From Candidatus Kapaibacterium sp. (GTDB lineage Bacteria; Bacteroidota; Ignavibacteria; Kapaibacteriales; Kapaibacteriaceae): DNA of 64,000 nucleotides. Positions 20,826 through 30,632 of the stretch are shown here, piece by piece; positions within the stretch are counted from its first letter, which is position 1, and each line of letters opens with the position of its first letter. The stretch lies in the NCBI GenBank assembly GCA_030833725.1, contig JAURGP010000004.1:1-64000 (forward strand), read 5' to 3'. The notes beneath the pieces were generated by a model. It was not told the origin of the DNA, did no database searches, and saw nothing but the letters and a program-made list of their open reading frames with translations. The translations under genes were made by a program, and so were the position numbers.

Positions 20826-21677
20826 TTACTCGATGTCCTCGTCGTCTTCATCCGCATCTGCAAAGCCCTCGCCCCAGCCCCCTAACAGATTCTCCGGAAT
20901 CTCTTCGGTGTGAGGGCGGCCGAGAATCTTGAGGGCCGGCATGGCTGTCAGGCGCTGATGGAAGTAGAGGAAGGTGAGCATGCTCTCGAGGGCTTCTTCT
21001 ACTTCGCTGTTCCAGGTCCACGTGATACGTCCATCACGCTCGATCACATCCTCTTCGCCGTCCAGCATCAAGGTATAGTCCTCGTGCACCTCGATTGTAC
21101 CGGGGATTGTGGTGGAGAGTACCGACACGGCCTGGCTAATGCTGGCGTCGTCGGCGTCGGCATGGCAGGCCCAGATGGCGGTGACCACCGGCATTTCCGC
21201 TGCATCGAACCACTCTTCACTCAAGTCCAGGTGAAAGGCCTCGGCAGTGTCGGAGATCACGTCGATCACGCAGTCAACACTCTTGTCAGAACTGCTCAGA
21301 TCAATCAGGTATGATGGCTCGGCGCCGTACTTCTCCTGCATCAGCAGTCCACCCAGAACAGGCAGGAAGTCCTCTGGACTGTGGGACCCCATCGTGGTGA
21401 TCTCTTCGGCACCGTCACGAATGGCCATTCCCACAACATGGGTAAAGTCGTGCATCACCACGCAGGAGACTGGCACAATCCGCAGGTCGGAAGTCCCGAG
21501 AGCCCTTCCGTAGGCTAGGGGAGTGATCAACGCAAGGTCAACCAGTTTCCGTTGAAGCATACTGGCCACGTCTGCTTCCGGAACCACGTGCACCGTCCAG
21601 CCTGAACTGTTACAGGCGTCAGCCACAGGTGCGGTGAGCGCTTCAAGGTAGGGATGTGATGGCAGAGCTATTCGCAT
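20826..21677 (-). CDS. Periplasmic-binding-fold protein, MqnA/MqnD-like
   Basis: MRIALPSHPYLEALTAPV...LVDLALITPLAYGRALGTSDLRIVPVSCV; fold-level resemblance only. Confidence 0.4.
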   Translation of the reverse strand: MRIALPSHPYLEALTAPVADACNSSGWTVHVVPEADVASMLQRKLVDLALITPLAYGRALGTSDLRIVPVSCVVMHDFTHVVGMAIRDGAEEITTMGSHSPEDFLPVLGGLLMQEKYGAEPSYLIDLSSSDKSVDCVIDVISDTAEAFHLDLSEEWFDAAEMPVVTAIWACHADADDASISQAVSVLSTTIPGTIEVHEDYTLMLDGEEDVIERDGRITWTWNSEVEEALESMLTFLYFHQRLTAMPALKILGRPHTEEIPENLLGGWGEGFADADEDDEDIE

Positions 21678-21687
21678 ACCACGCAAG

Positions 21688-22251
21688 TTACGGCAGTTGA
21701 CGAACCAGTTCGTAAAGGGCGATGCCGGCAGCCACGGCAACGTTCAGGGAGTGCTTCACACCGAACATCGGAATCATCACAGCGCCATCGCAGATAGCCA
21801 ACGTTTCAGGACGCACGCCGGTGAGTTCATTCCCGACAACAAGGCAAACTGGATAGTCGGTTGTGGACATGGCATCGATCTGCTTGGCCGTCGTGGTGAG
21901 CTCCAGGGCCAGCACGGTGTATCCATCACGCCGCTGTGCCTCAATGGCCTCGGCCGTGGTGCTAAACGAGGTCCATGGAACGGTTTCTGTGGCTCCGAGG
22001 GCCGTCTTGGTGATCTCCTTGCGCGGTGGCGTAGGCGTGAATCCCGTCAGAACGAGGGTGTCCACGAGGAAGCTGTCTGCCGTTCTGAACAGGCTGCCCA
22101 CATTATAGAGACTGCGCACGTCTTCGGCAATCAGTCGTATTGGATGCCGTGGCGCTGTGGCAACATTGGTAACGGTAAGGCGCTGTTGGACCAGCTCGCT
22201 ATGGGTTAGCTTTCTCACACTGCGAATATCGTACTTTGCCTGCCTATGCAT
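21688..22251 (-). CDS. SpoU/TrmH-family RNA 2'-O-methyltransferase
   Basis: AEDVRSLYNVGSLFRTADSF...VCLVVGNELTGVRPETLAICDGAVMIPMFGVKHSLNVAVAAGIALYE; start may lie downstream (GTG at about 22218). Confidence 0.88.
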   Translation of the reverse strand: MHRQAKYDIRSVRKLTHSELVQQRLTVTNVATAPRHPIRLIAEDVRSLYNVGSLFRTADSFLVDTLVLTGFTPTPPRKEITKTALGATETVPWTSFSTTAEAIEAQRRDGYTVLALELTTTAKQIDAMSTTDYPVCLVVGNELTGVRPETLAICDGAVMIPMFGVKHSLNVAVAAGIALYELVRQLP

Positions 22252-23208
22252 CGTCGCCGTTTTCTTGCTACGTCCGTGCTGGCAACACTTGGTAGTACGG
22301 TTCTACATCCACTACACCTGCTCGCAGCCTCGTGCGAGGTGCAGGGCATGCCACGCGTGCCTCGACCACTGGACGCCGAGCCAATGCGCGCAAACAAGCT
22401 CTACCTGCTTGGTGATTGGGGTGCACGATCCAAATTGCAGCGTCGGGTGGCCGCAGCGATGGGTGGGATGGCCCAGGAATCGGGAAGCCCCCTGGCGATC
22501 ATCAGTACCGGCGACAACATCTACCCGGACGGCGTCGAGTCGGCACGTGACACACTCTGGGCTTCCACTTTCGAGAACGTGTACACGCATCCGGCTATTC
22601 AGGTGCCATGGATTGCCGTGTTAGGCAATCACGACTATCGCCGCAACCCTCAGGCCCAGATCGACTACGGCAAGAAAAACCAACGTTGGATCATGCCGAA
22701 TCGATACTTCCGACACGTTGTTGTAGGGGAGTCCGGAGTGGAAGTGGAAGTGATTGGTATCGACACGCAGCAGCTGCTGCAGCGCAGCGATGGGTGGAAA
22801 CAGCAGATGGAATGGTTGTCGCAGTCGCTGCAGAAAAAGACGACGACGTGGCGCGCGGTGGTAGGCCATCACCCACTGCGGTCGTATGGACATTACGGGG
22901 ATACGCCCTGGCTGGTGCAGCACGTTCTGCCACTGCTGCGCAACGGAGGTGTGGATTTCTATGCCAGCGGGCACGATCACGACCAACAGATTGTTGTAGT
23001 CCCAGGTGATGGAGCGGTGAGTCTTGTAACCGGAGCTGGCGGAGGTTGTCGTAGTACACGGTGGGGCGAGCACACCGTAGCAGCCGCTACGAACGGCGGT
23101 TTTTCGGTGGCTGACTTCAACTCGGATCAGCTACGACTGTCCCTTGTCTCGGCTGATGGCCGTATTATGGGCTCCCACACGATTCCTGCACGTATTAGTG
23201 AGCGGTAG
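22246..23208 (+). CDS. Secreted metallophosphatase (purple-acid-phosphatase-like)
   Basis: Tat-like MHRRRFLATS; LLGDWG, STGDNIYPDGV, LGNHDYRRNPQAQIDY, VVGHHPLRSYGHYG, SGHDHDQQ. Confidence 0.8.
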   Translation: MHRRRFLATSVLATLGSTVLHPLHLLAASCEVQGMPRVPRPLDAEPMRANKLYLLGDWGARSKLQRRVAAAMGGMAQESGSPLAIISTGDNIYPDGVESARDTLWASTFENVYTHPAIQVPWIAVLGNHDYRRNPQAQIDYGKKNQRWIMPNRYFRHVVVGESGVEVEVIGIDTQQLLQRSDGWKQQMEWLSQSLQKKTTTWRAVVGHHPLRSYGHYGDTPWLVQHVLPLLRNGGVDFYASGHDHDQQIVVVPGDGAVSLVTGAGGGCRSTRWGEHTVAAATNGGFSVADFNSDQLRLSLVSADGRIMGSHTIPARISER

Positions 23209-23215
23209 AGGTGCC

Positions 23216-26200
23216 ATGCAACGCTGGATCTTCAACATTGTCCTCGTCGGACTCGTAGCTCTGCTCCAGGTGCCGGTGCAAGCCCAGGACGTGCCGGATA
23301 GCAGGGGTACGGACTTCTGGTTTACGTTCCTGCCCAGCTACCACAACAACATCAACCAGATGCAGAGTGATCGTGCCCTGCAGCAGGAGCATCAGCTCTA
23401 CATCTACATCGGGGCGGACGTACCGACGACGGGTACGATTACCCTGCGTGATGAATTTGGCAACGCACGAACCGAAACCTTTACGATCACCGATCCATCG
23501 GTGCTCTATGAGTTCCGCACGCTGTTCCTCCCCTACGAGCTTCGTGGGTTCAACTATCATGGCCTGATCGACTATCTAGACATGCAAAATGAGAAGCCGG
23601 CCAATCAGTCCGTCCATGTTGTGGCGGATCAGGAGGTGTCGGTGTATGCACTGAATCAGGCCCAGCTCAACAGCGAAGCCTTCATGGTACTGCCGACGGA
23701 TGCCTTGGGTGACGACTACGTTGTGATGGCCTACAAGTCCGATACACGCATGTCGGGCAGCATGCCGAACGGCGTCTCCACACCTTCGCAGTTTGCCGTG
23801 GTGGCCACCGAGGATAATACAGTGGTCAACATCACCCCTTCGGCGGTGACCATGCTCAGCAATCGTGGTGAGCGTCAGTCTGTGCTCCTGAATCGGGGTC
23901 AGAGCTACCTCGTGCAGATCGATCCCCGTGTTGATCCAGACGGTGACCTGTCCGGAACGCTGGTGTCGGCCTCAAAACCCGTTGCAGTATTCGGCGGTCA
24001 TCAGCGATCGACGATCCCTGTGGAGTTCCGCGACGAGCTGGATTCGCGCGACTGCTTGGTAGAACAAATGAATCCCATCCGCACGTGGGGCAAGTCCGCC
24101 TACGTGATCCCACTGGCCGTGTCGCCGGATGAAGAGCCGGTAGGCACGGATCTGTTTCGCGTAGTCACAGCCTTTGATTCCACCGTGGTGTTCGTGGACG
24201 GCGTTGAAGTTGGAGTGATCAACACTGGAGAGGTATACGAAGCGCCGCTGACAAAGGCCGCGCACGTCACATCGTCCCGACCGGTGATGGTAGCCATGTT
24301 CAAGAAGACGTCGGGCCGAACCGTCAACAATCAGGTGCCTCGTATTGGCGATCCCTTCATGATGCTGGTGCCTCCGGCCGAGCAGTTTATGAAGCAGTAC
24401 CGCTTCATCAACATCCAGGCCAACGAGTACGATTTCATTGGAGGCCGCCCAGTTCCGCGCGACGAGATCTACCTTGAACAGTGGCTGAATGTGCTGATTC
24501 CAACCGTAGGCATTCCGTCGCTCCGACTGGATGGAGCACCGGTAGCGGCGCAGTTCCGGCCTATTGCCGGCTCGCCCTACTCGTGGGCTCAGATCAGAAT
24601 GACCGACGGTGTCCACGACATCGAGGCCGACACACTCTTTGGCATTTATGTGTATGGTTACGGCCGAGCCGTCTCCTACGGATACATCGGGGGAATGGCC
24701 TTCCGTCCGTTGGATGTGTTTCCCCCATCAATCGAGGGAAGAACGGCATGTGGCGTGTTTACGGGAGCCGTTACCGACTCCCTGCGTGGCGACACGCGTG
24801 TGGCCAGTGTGAGTGTGGTTCCTGGAACTGTGCGGAACGCCACGTTTACGTTGGGATTCTTTGAGCCACCGCAGGCGGTAGTGGAGTTCGAGGCAGCATT
24901 GGTGGACCCGTACCAAGACGGCTCGCTGCTGCTCCTGGCTCGCGACAACGTGCAACAGCTGATCAATGCTCCGATCGCGATTCCCGGTTTTACCATTGGT
25001 GCCATTGGACGTGGTCCCGATCCCTCCCCCGAGGTGCGCAGCCGCGTGATTCCCATTGGGCAGAACCGTTGTGACACGATTGTGCTGGAAAACTACGGAT
25101 TGTACACCCGCACGATTACGTCTCTGCGAACAACCGGGAAGGGGTTGGTAACGCAGCCGGCCCTGCCCCTAAGTGTTGATCCTGGAGATCGTGTAGAAGT
25201 GATTGTCTGTCGAACGCTCGACGTGGGCGGTATCGATCTTGATACGCTGTTTGTGGGGGATAGCTGTCGTGAGCGCGCCGTACTTGCTGTCGAGATCGAC
25301 GTCAAGGACGACCGCGACAGTCCGGAGATCTCGGCGGATATTGATCCATGCTCAACAACCGTCAACGTGACCATTGCCGATGAGCGACCATACGACTTCG
25401 GCCTAAAGTCAATCCGTGTGATGGACGAGATTCAGCGCAACTGTGCCGTGGTGTTGAATACCGAATCCGTGACACGTACCACCTACACGGTGACCATTAC
25501 CGACCCATTCGACGACGCCATCTTTGGATTCGAGGCGATCGACTCCGCTGATAACGCCCGCCAGTACATCGACACGATCTCCGGCTTTACGTTGGCTATC
25601 GCCGGGTCAACCGGGCCGGTAAGCACGCATCGGCTGCCCTCGACCACCTTGGGAACATATGTGTGCGATACGGTGATGCTGAGTAACTACGGCTTGCTTC
25701 CCCAAGTGATTACGGATGTGTTTGTTCGAAACAACATCCTCTTCTCACTACCACAGCATCAGTTTGCCATTACGATTCAGCCTGGTGAATCCGCTCCGCT
25801 GATCATCTGCTATGAGCCACGAGTGGCCGATACCATTCCAGATCTCGACACGCTGGTCTTCGTTGATGGCTGCACGTCCAAATCGCTCGAAGTGGCCGGC
25901 ACCGGTATGCCAGTAGAGCTACAGGGGCTGTCGCGCTGCGACCTCCCAGTGGACATCCGCGTAGATCAGCTGGCCCGACCGATGACGGTATTCCCTCAAC
26001 CAGCGCGCGACCAGCTGACCATGGTGTTTAGTGAGTCCGTCCAAGCGGCTTCCGTCAAGATGCTGTCGATTGTGGGTGATGTTGTTCTGGCCAATACGTG
26101 GGCAGGCACTCCTACGCACAGCATGACCATGGCTCTCCACGGCCTTGCAGCGGGAACCTATGTTCTGGTAGTTGACACGCCGCAAGGTGTGCATTATCAA

Positions 26201-26218
26201 ACGGTGATTGTCCAATAG
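23216..26218 (+). CDS. IgGFc-binding N-terminal-domain protein with type A T9SS C-terminal sorting domain
   Basis: Signal MQRWIFNIVLVGLVALLQVPVQAQ; SRGTDFWFTFLPSY, DPFMMLVPPAEQFMKQYRF; C-terminal TVFPQPARDQLTMVF...AAGTYVLVVDTPQGVHYQTVIVQ. Confidence 0.75.
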   Translation: MQRWIFNIVLVGLVALLQVPVQAQDVPDSRGTDFWFTFLPSYHNNINQMQSDRALQQEHQLYIYIGADVPTTGTITLRDEFGNARTETFTITDPSVLYEFRTLFLPYELRGFNYHGLIDYLDMQNEKPANQSVHVVADQEVSVYALNQAQLNSEAFMVLPTDALGDDYVVMAYKSDTRMSGSMPNGVSTPSQFAVVATEDNTVVNITPSAVTMLSNRGERQSVLLNRGQSYLVQIDPRVDPDGDLSGTLVSASKPVAVFGGHQRSTIPVEFRDELDSRDCLVEQMNPIRTWGKSAYVIPLAVSPDEEPVGTDLFRVVTAFDSTVVFVDGVEVGVINTGEVYEAPLTKAAHVTSSRPVMVAMFKKTSGRTVNNQVPRIGDPFMMLVPPAEQFMKQYRFINIQANEYDFIGGRPVPRDEIYLEQWLNVLIPTVGIPSLRLDGAPVAAQFRPIAGSPYSWAQIRMTDGVHDIEADTLFGIYVYGYGRAVSYGYIGGMAFRPLDVFPPSIEGRTACGVFTGAVTDSLRGDTRVASVSVVPGTVRNATFTLGFFEPPQAVVEFEAALVDPYQDGSLLLLARDNVQQLINAPIAIPGFTIGAIGRGPDPSPEVRSRVIPIGQNRCDTIVLENYGLYTRTITSLRTTGKGLVTQPALPLSVDPGDRVEVIVCRTLDVGGIDLDTLFVGDSCRERAVLAVEIDVKDDRDSPEISADIDPCSTTVNVTIADERPYDFGLKSIRVMDEIQRNCAVVLNTESVTRTTYTVTITDPFDDAIFGFEAIDSADNARQYIDTISGFTLAIAGSTGPVSTHRLPSTTLGTYVCDTVMLSNYGLLPQVITDVFVRNNILFSLPQHQFAITIQPGESAPLIICYEPRVADTIPDLDTLVFVDGCTSKSLEVAGTGMPVELQGLSRCDLPVDIRVDQLARPMTVFPQPARDQLTMVFSESVQAASVKMLSIVGDVVLANTWAGTPTHSMTMALHGLAAGTYVLVVDTPQGVHYQTVIVQ

Positions 26219-26266
26219 TGGACGACCTACACTGGCAAAGCCCCCTAACCGTCACCTGCAAAGTTG

Positions 26267-26274
26267 TAGATTTG
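26267..26274 (+). promoter_or_regulatory. TAnnTTTG-type -7 element (TAGATTTG) for the S41 peptidase
   Basis: Match to consensus 39 bp upstream of ATG. Confidence 0.5.
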
Positions 26275-26312
26275 AAGACCTGTCGCGTTGTCCAGCCTGT
26301 AGGCACACCTGT

Positions 26313-27932
26313 ATGAATCAATCTCGATCCCGCACCATTGTACTGCTTCTGGCAGCCCTTGTGATTGGCACAGGGCTTGGCATCTATGTCCAGCCAGCCA
26401 TGAGCGGCGACTCCGTGATGGAGCAGGTTCGGAAGTTCAACGACATCCTCTCCAACTCGGTCAAGAACTACGTCGACGAAGTCGACACGCAGGCCCTCAC
26501 GGAAGCTGCCATTCGCGGAATGCTCGAGGAGCTCGATCCCCACTCCGTCTACATCACCGCCAAGGAGATGGAGAAGGTCGAGGAAGATTTTAAGGGCTCG
26601 TTCGAAGGGATTGGCGTACAGTTCGACGTGATCAGCGATACGATCACGATCATTTCGCCCATCACCGGTGGCCCCAGCGAAGAACTGGGCATACTAGCGG
26701 GCGACAAGATCATCAAGATCGACGATTCCCTCGCCGTGGGTCTGTTGCAGTCGGACGTACCCAAGAAGCTGCGAGGAAGGAAGGGCACCATCGTGCGTGT
26801 ACACATCAAACGCAGCGGAGAGAAGGATCTGCTGGTGTTTGATATCACGCGTGACAAGATCCCACTCTACTCGGTGGATGCTCATTTCATGATCGAGGGC
26901 ACGGACGTCGGCTACATCACGGTGAATCGCTTCATGGCTACCACGCATGAAGAACTGGTCAAGGCAGCGCGTGATCTCAAGGGGCAAGGCATGCGTAAGC
27001 TGCTGCTGGACCTGAGGAACAATCCGGGTGGCTACCTAGATCAGGCCTTCCGTATTGCCGATGAGTTCATTCCATCGGGTTCGCAGATTGTGTACACAAA
27101 GGGTCGCCGTCCGGAGTTCGACGAGGACTACCGTGCCACTGCTCGAGGCGAGTTGGAAGGTATTCCGCTGGTAGTGCTGATCAATGGTGGTTCGGCTTCG
27201 GCCAGTGAAATCGTCTCCGGTGCCGTGCAGGACCTTGACCGCGGCCTTGTTGTTGGCACAACATCCTTTGGCAAGGGGCTTGTCCAGCGCCAGTACCCAC
27301 TCAGTGATGGTTCGGCCTATCGCTTGACCATTTCCCGGTACTACACTCCATCAGGTAGGCTGATCCAGCGTCCGTACCAGGACAAAGAAGCCTATTACTC
27401 GGGCGAAGGTAGGGTAGACGACGTTGAGGGGGACAACATCGACCACGAGAAAGACCTTGATGACTCCGTTGAGTCCCGCCCGAAGTTCAAGACGCTGAGT
27501 GGCCGAACCGTGTACGGTGGTGGTGGCATTACACCGGACTACCTCGTGAAGGCCGACACCATTGGCTTCCTCGCACGAAAGTTGCGAGCAAAGAACCTCT
27601 TCTGGAAGACGGCCGACGCCATGATGAAGGCACGAGGAGCGAACATCCGCAGCACCTACGATGGGAAGATGAACGACTTCGTCCGAACATTTGCCGTGAC
27701 CGACGCCGACATCGCTTTGCTGAAGGGCTTCGCCAAGACCGAAGAGATCGAATGGAAGGATGAGGAGTACGCCTTTGATGCAGACTTCATACGCACCGTG
27801 ATCAAGGCCTACATCGGACGCAACCTGTTCAACACCAATGGCTATACGGCAACGATTCTCAGCTTGGACAACCAAGTTCAGAAGGCGATGAAGCTGTTCC
27901 CCGAGGCCATGAAGATTGCAAACCTGAACTAA
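26313..27932 (+). CDS. S41-family C-terminal processing peptidase with PDZ domain
   Basis: MEEL-type HSVYIT, GIGVQFD, PDZ GDKIIKIDD, RKLLLDLRNNPGGYLDQAFRIADEFI, LVVLINGGSASASEIVSGAVQD. Confidence 0.93.
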   Translation: MNQSRSRTIVLLLAALVIGTGLGIYVQPAMSGDSVMEQVRKFNDILSNSVKNYVDEVDTQALTEAAIRGMLEELDPHSVYITAKEMEKVEEDFKGSFEGIGVQFDVISDTITIISPITGGPSEELGILAGDKIIKIDDSLAVGLLQSDVPKKLRGRKGTIVRVHIKRSGEKDLLVFDITRDKIPLYSVDAHFMIEGTDVGYITVNRFMATTHEELVKAARDLKGQGMRKLLLDLRNNPGGYLDQAFRIADEFIPSGSQIVYTKGRRPEFDEDYRATARGELEGIPLVVLINGGSASASEIVSGAVQDLDRGLVVGTTSFGKGLVQRQYPLSDGSAYRLTISRYYTPSGRLIQRPYQDKEAYYSGEGRVDDVEGDNIDHEKDLDDSVESRPKFKTLSGRTVYGGGGITPDYLVKADTIGFLARKLRAKNLFWKTADAMMKARGANIRSTYDGKMNDFVRTFAVTDADIALLKGFAKTEEIEWKDEEYAFDADFIRTVIKAYIGRNLFNTNGYTATILSLDNQVQKAMKLFPEAMKIANLN

Positions 27933-27951
27933 CCGAAGACTGACCTGTACG

Positions 27952-28749
27952 ATGTCCTGCACCCTACGTACGATGATGGTTGCCATTGGCCTTGTCACTG
28001 CTTTGCAGTGTACAGTAGCAGCAACTCCCGACAACAACGCTGTGTATCCTGGTGAAGAGCTCGTGTACGAAGTGTCGTACCTGAGCTTTACGCTGGGCAC
28101 GATCAAGACCGTCACCGAGCCCTTTACGATGCTGAACGGTCGGAAGGTAGCCAAGGTGAAGTTGTGGATCGATTCCAATCCGAACATCCCGTTTGTGTCC
28201 CTGCACTCGATCTACGAGTCGTGGATGGACACCAATGCAACGTACTCCCATAAGTTCCAGTCGCGCACCTTGGGCGACAACGGCAAGGATGCCTACGAAC
28301 GCTACACCTTCGACTACGCCAACCTGAACGCTACCATCGAGCGTTGGCAGACCAAGGGTGAGGTGGAGAAACGGCAGTTCGATATTGAAAAGCGCGTCAA
28401 CGACGGCAGCTCCATTCTCTACACCGCGCGATCGATGCTGTACAGCAAGAAGAGCTATCGTATCCCCACGGTGATCATGAACGACGCCGTCTCTACGGTG
28501 GTCAACTTTCAGGGCAAGGTTGAGCCGACAGAAATCGACGCCGTATCCTATCCGGTACGAACCGTCTACATTAATGGCACGGCCGACTGGACCGGAGTAT
28601 ACGGCCTCACGGGTCGTTTTGAAGGGTGGTTCTCTGATGATGACGCCCGTATTCCGATTCGGGCGAAAATGAATGTCTACGTAGGTTCGGTCACCATCGA
28701 ACTGAAGTCGTGGAAGCGTGGCTCGTGGCGGCCGCCACGGATGCTGTGA
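27952..28749 (+). CDS. DUF3108-like exported protein
   Basis: Signal peptide; YPGEELVYEVSYLSFTLGTIKT...RIPIRAKMNVYVGSVTIELKSW. Confidence 0.7.
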   Translation: MSCTLRTMMVAIGLVTALQCTVAATPDNNAVYPGEELVYEVSYLSFTLGTIKTVTEPFTMLNGRKVAKVKLWIDSNPNIPFVSLHSIYESWMDTNATYSHKFQSRTLGDNGKDAYERYTFDYANLNATIERWQTKGEVEKRQFDIEKRVNDGSSILYTARSMLYSKKSYRIPTVIMNDAVSTVVNFQGKVEPTEIDAVSYPVRTVYINGTADWTGVYGLTGRFEGWFSDDDARIPIRAKMNVYVGSVTIELKSWKRGSWRPPRML

Positions 28750-29639
28750 TCTCTGCTCGGCTGGTGCTGGATGGTGGAGGCACGTCCACCGATGTGGGAC
28801 TCTTTGACGGTGAGTCTGTTATCCGCCGCACCCAACTGCCCAGTTATAAACCCGCGCTGAGTAGCGCCAACACCGATCTCCTATGTCGAGATCTTGGGTC
28901 GTGGATGGCTTCGGCCTCACTCCTACCTCCACACTATACACCAACGTTCGTTCTGGTGGGAATGGCTGGTGTGTGGACAGCCCACGAGAAGCAGAGCTAC
29001 CTGAATGCTCTAACGGACTCGTGGATCACATATGTGAGCGCTGACGTTCCGCGGATGGTGGTCCTGAGCGATGTTGAACTGGCGCATCTTGCTGCCTTTG
29101 GCAGCCAGTCGGGTACGGTCCTCATTGCCGGAACCGGTTCAATCGCTGTGCATCGATCCAGTGATGGCCAGTGGCAAAGGGTAGGAGGATGGGGACCCAG
29201 AATCGATGATGCTGGAGGGGGCTTCTGGATGGGCAGGGAGGCGCTGACGGCCGTAGCTCGCATGGTGGACGGCCGTGGACCCGACACGCTCCTGATTCGT
29301 CCCGTTGCTGCCTACCTGCGCACCAACGCTGAAGACATCGACCATGTAGCGCTGCGTCTGCGCCGAGCATCTGTAGATGGTGCAGCTCGCTTGGCGCGTG
29401 CCGTGCTCACGTACGCCGACGAGGGTGATGCCGTAGCCCAAGAGATCCGCAGCTCTGCTGTGCGCGAGCTGGTGAAGCTTGTATCTGGGTTACCTGCGTC
29501 TTCCCGTGTGGCACTCTACGGTTCGTTGTTCGGAAATGCACCGTTTGCAAGCGCCGTGAAGGCCGAGATTCGCCAGGTTTCTGTGACCATCCTCGAGGAC
29601 GTCCTGCAAGGCGCTATCGCTGCGTTGCCGACTCCGTAA
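28710..29639 (+). CDS. BadF/BadG/BcrA/BcrD-family ATPase / N-acetylglucosamine kinase-like
   Basis: LVLDGGGTSTDVGLFDG; VLIAGTGSIAVHR; GGWGPRIDDAGGGFWMGREAL; exact start uncertain because of 5' overlap. Confidence 0.82.
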   Translation: MEAWLVAAATDAVISARLVLDGGGTSTDVGLFDGESVIRRTQLPSYKPALSSANTDLLCRDLGSWMASASLLPPHYTPTFVLVGMAGVWTAHEKQSYLNALTDSWITYVSADVPRMVVLSDVELAHLAAFGSQSGTVLIAGTGSIAVHRSSDGQWQRVGGWGPRIDDAGGGFWMGREALTAVARMVDGRGPDTLLIRPVAAYLRTNAEDIDHVALRLRRASVDGAARLARAVLTYADEGDAVAQEIRSSAVRELVKLVSGLPASSRVALYGSLFGNAPFASAVKAEIRQVSVTILEDVLQGAIAALPTP

Positions 29640-30555
29640 ACCGCAGCGTAGCGGAGCGCGAACTCATCGTCGTCATCACACCAAACGGTAGCGTAAGCTT
29701 GCGCGACTCGTGACCATACATGAGGTTGGACAGCACCGGTCCCGGAACGTGAGTAGCTACGTCCCTCAGCACAACGTCAACAGCTCTATGTGGTGTGGTG
29801 CCTAGCGGTCGCGCCGACTGCGACCACTGACCAGTCACCAGGCCGCTCGCTTGTTGAAGAAGCCCGGCCAGGCGCAATTGCGTCAGCATACGATCAATGC
29901 GGTAGGTTTCCTCGCCCACGTCCTCCAGAACAAGGATGCTGTCAGTTAGCTTCGGCATGTAGGGTGTTCCAACCATCGATGCAACCACGCTCAGGTTGCC
30001 GCCGATGAGTCTGCCGGAGGCCGTCCCTCGCTGGATCACGTCCAAGGGCCAGGGCTGCTGAATGCTTCCCAAGGGCTTGCTCGACGTGAGCGCTCGCCAG
30101 AACCACTCTTCGGACTCCGGGGCAAACGTATCGGCCATGTCCACACTCGCCATTGCGCCACTGAAGGTTACCAGTCGTGCCTTCTTCCAGAGTGCCAGCT
30201 GCAGAGCTGTGGTGTCGCTGAAGCCCACGAAGAGCTTCGGATTCTTGCGGATCAGACTCCAATCGAGATCATCCAGCAATCGGGCACTTCCGTAACCACC
30301 CCGGGCGCAAAAGATCGCATCGATGCGACGATCAGCAAACATGCTCTCTACGTCGTGCCGACGCTGTTCATCACTGCCAGCCAGATAGGCCCCATCGGTG
30401 CTGAAGGCATGGCGCCCTACGACAATGGTGTACCCTAGCGACTCGAGGTACCGGATTCCTCGATGCAGCCGAGCTTCGTCGCGCTGCGGGGAGGAGGGCG
30501 AAATGATGCCAATCGTGGCCTTCGGCGGAAGAGGACGTGGGAAACGGACGTTCAT
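29614..30555 (-). CDS. Muramoyltetrapeptide (LD-)carboxypeptidase, S66 family
   Basis: IGIISPSSPQRD...DAIFCARGGYGSARLLDDLDWSLIRKNPKLFVGFSDTTALQLALWKKARLVTFSGAM. Confidence 0.93.
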   Translation of the reverse strand: MNVRFPRPLPPKATIGIISPSSPQRDEARLHRGIRYLESLGYTIVVGRHAFSTDGAYLAGSDEQRRHDVESMFADRRIDAIFCARGGYGSARLLDDLDWSLIRKNPKLFVGFSDTTALQLALWKKARLVTFSGAMASVDMADTFAPESEEWFWRALTSSKPLGSIQQPWPLDVIQRGTASGRLIGGNLSVVASMVGTPYMPKLTDSILVLEDVGEETYRIDRMLTQLRLAGLLQQASGLVTGQWSQSARPLGTTPHRAVDVVLRDVATHVPGPVLSNLMYGHESRKLTLPFGVMTTMSSRSATLRFTESATQR

Positions 30556-30632
30556 GCGCGACGTTCACGTATATTTTGGCACGGTGTTTGCCACACCAAC
30601 ACTGCAGCTATTGGGAAAGACACATACAAGCT

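Noticed and set aside
27351-28187. Long antisense ORFs (e.g. 27351..28187 -, 11807..13099 +, 59882..60919 -, 47636..48757 -)
   Set aside because: They lie opposite well-supported CDSs, lack recognisable domains or signals, and are expected in GC-rich coding DNA.
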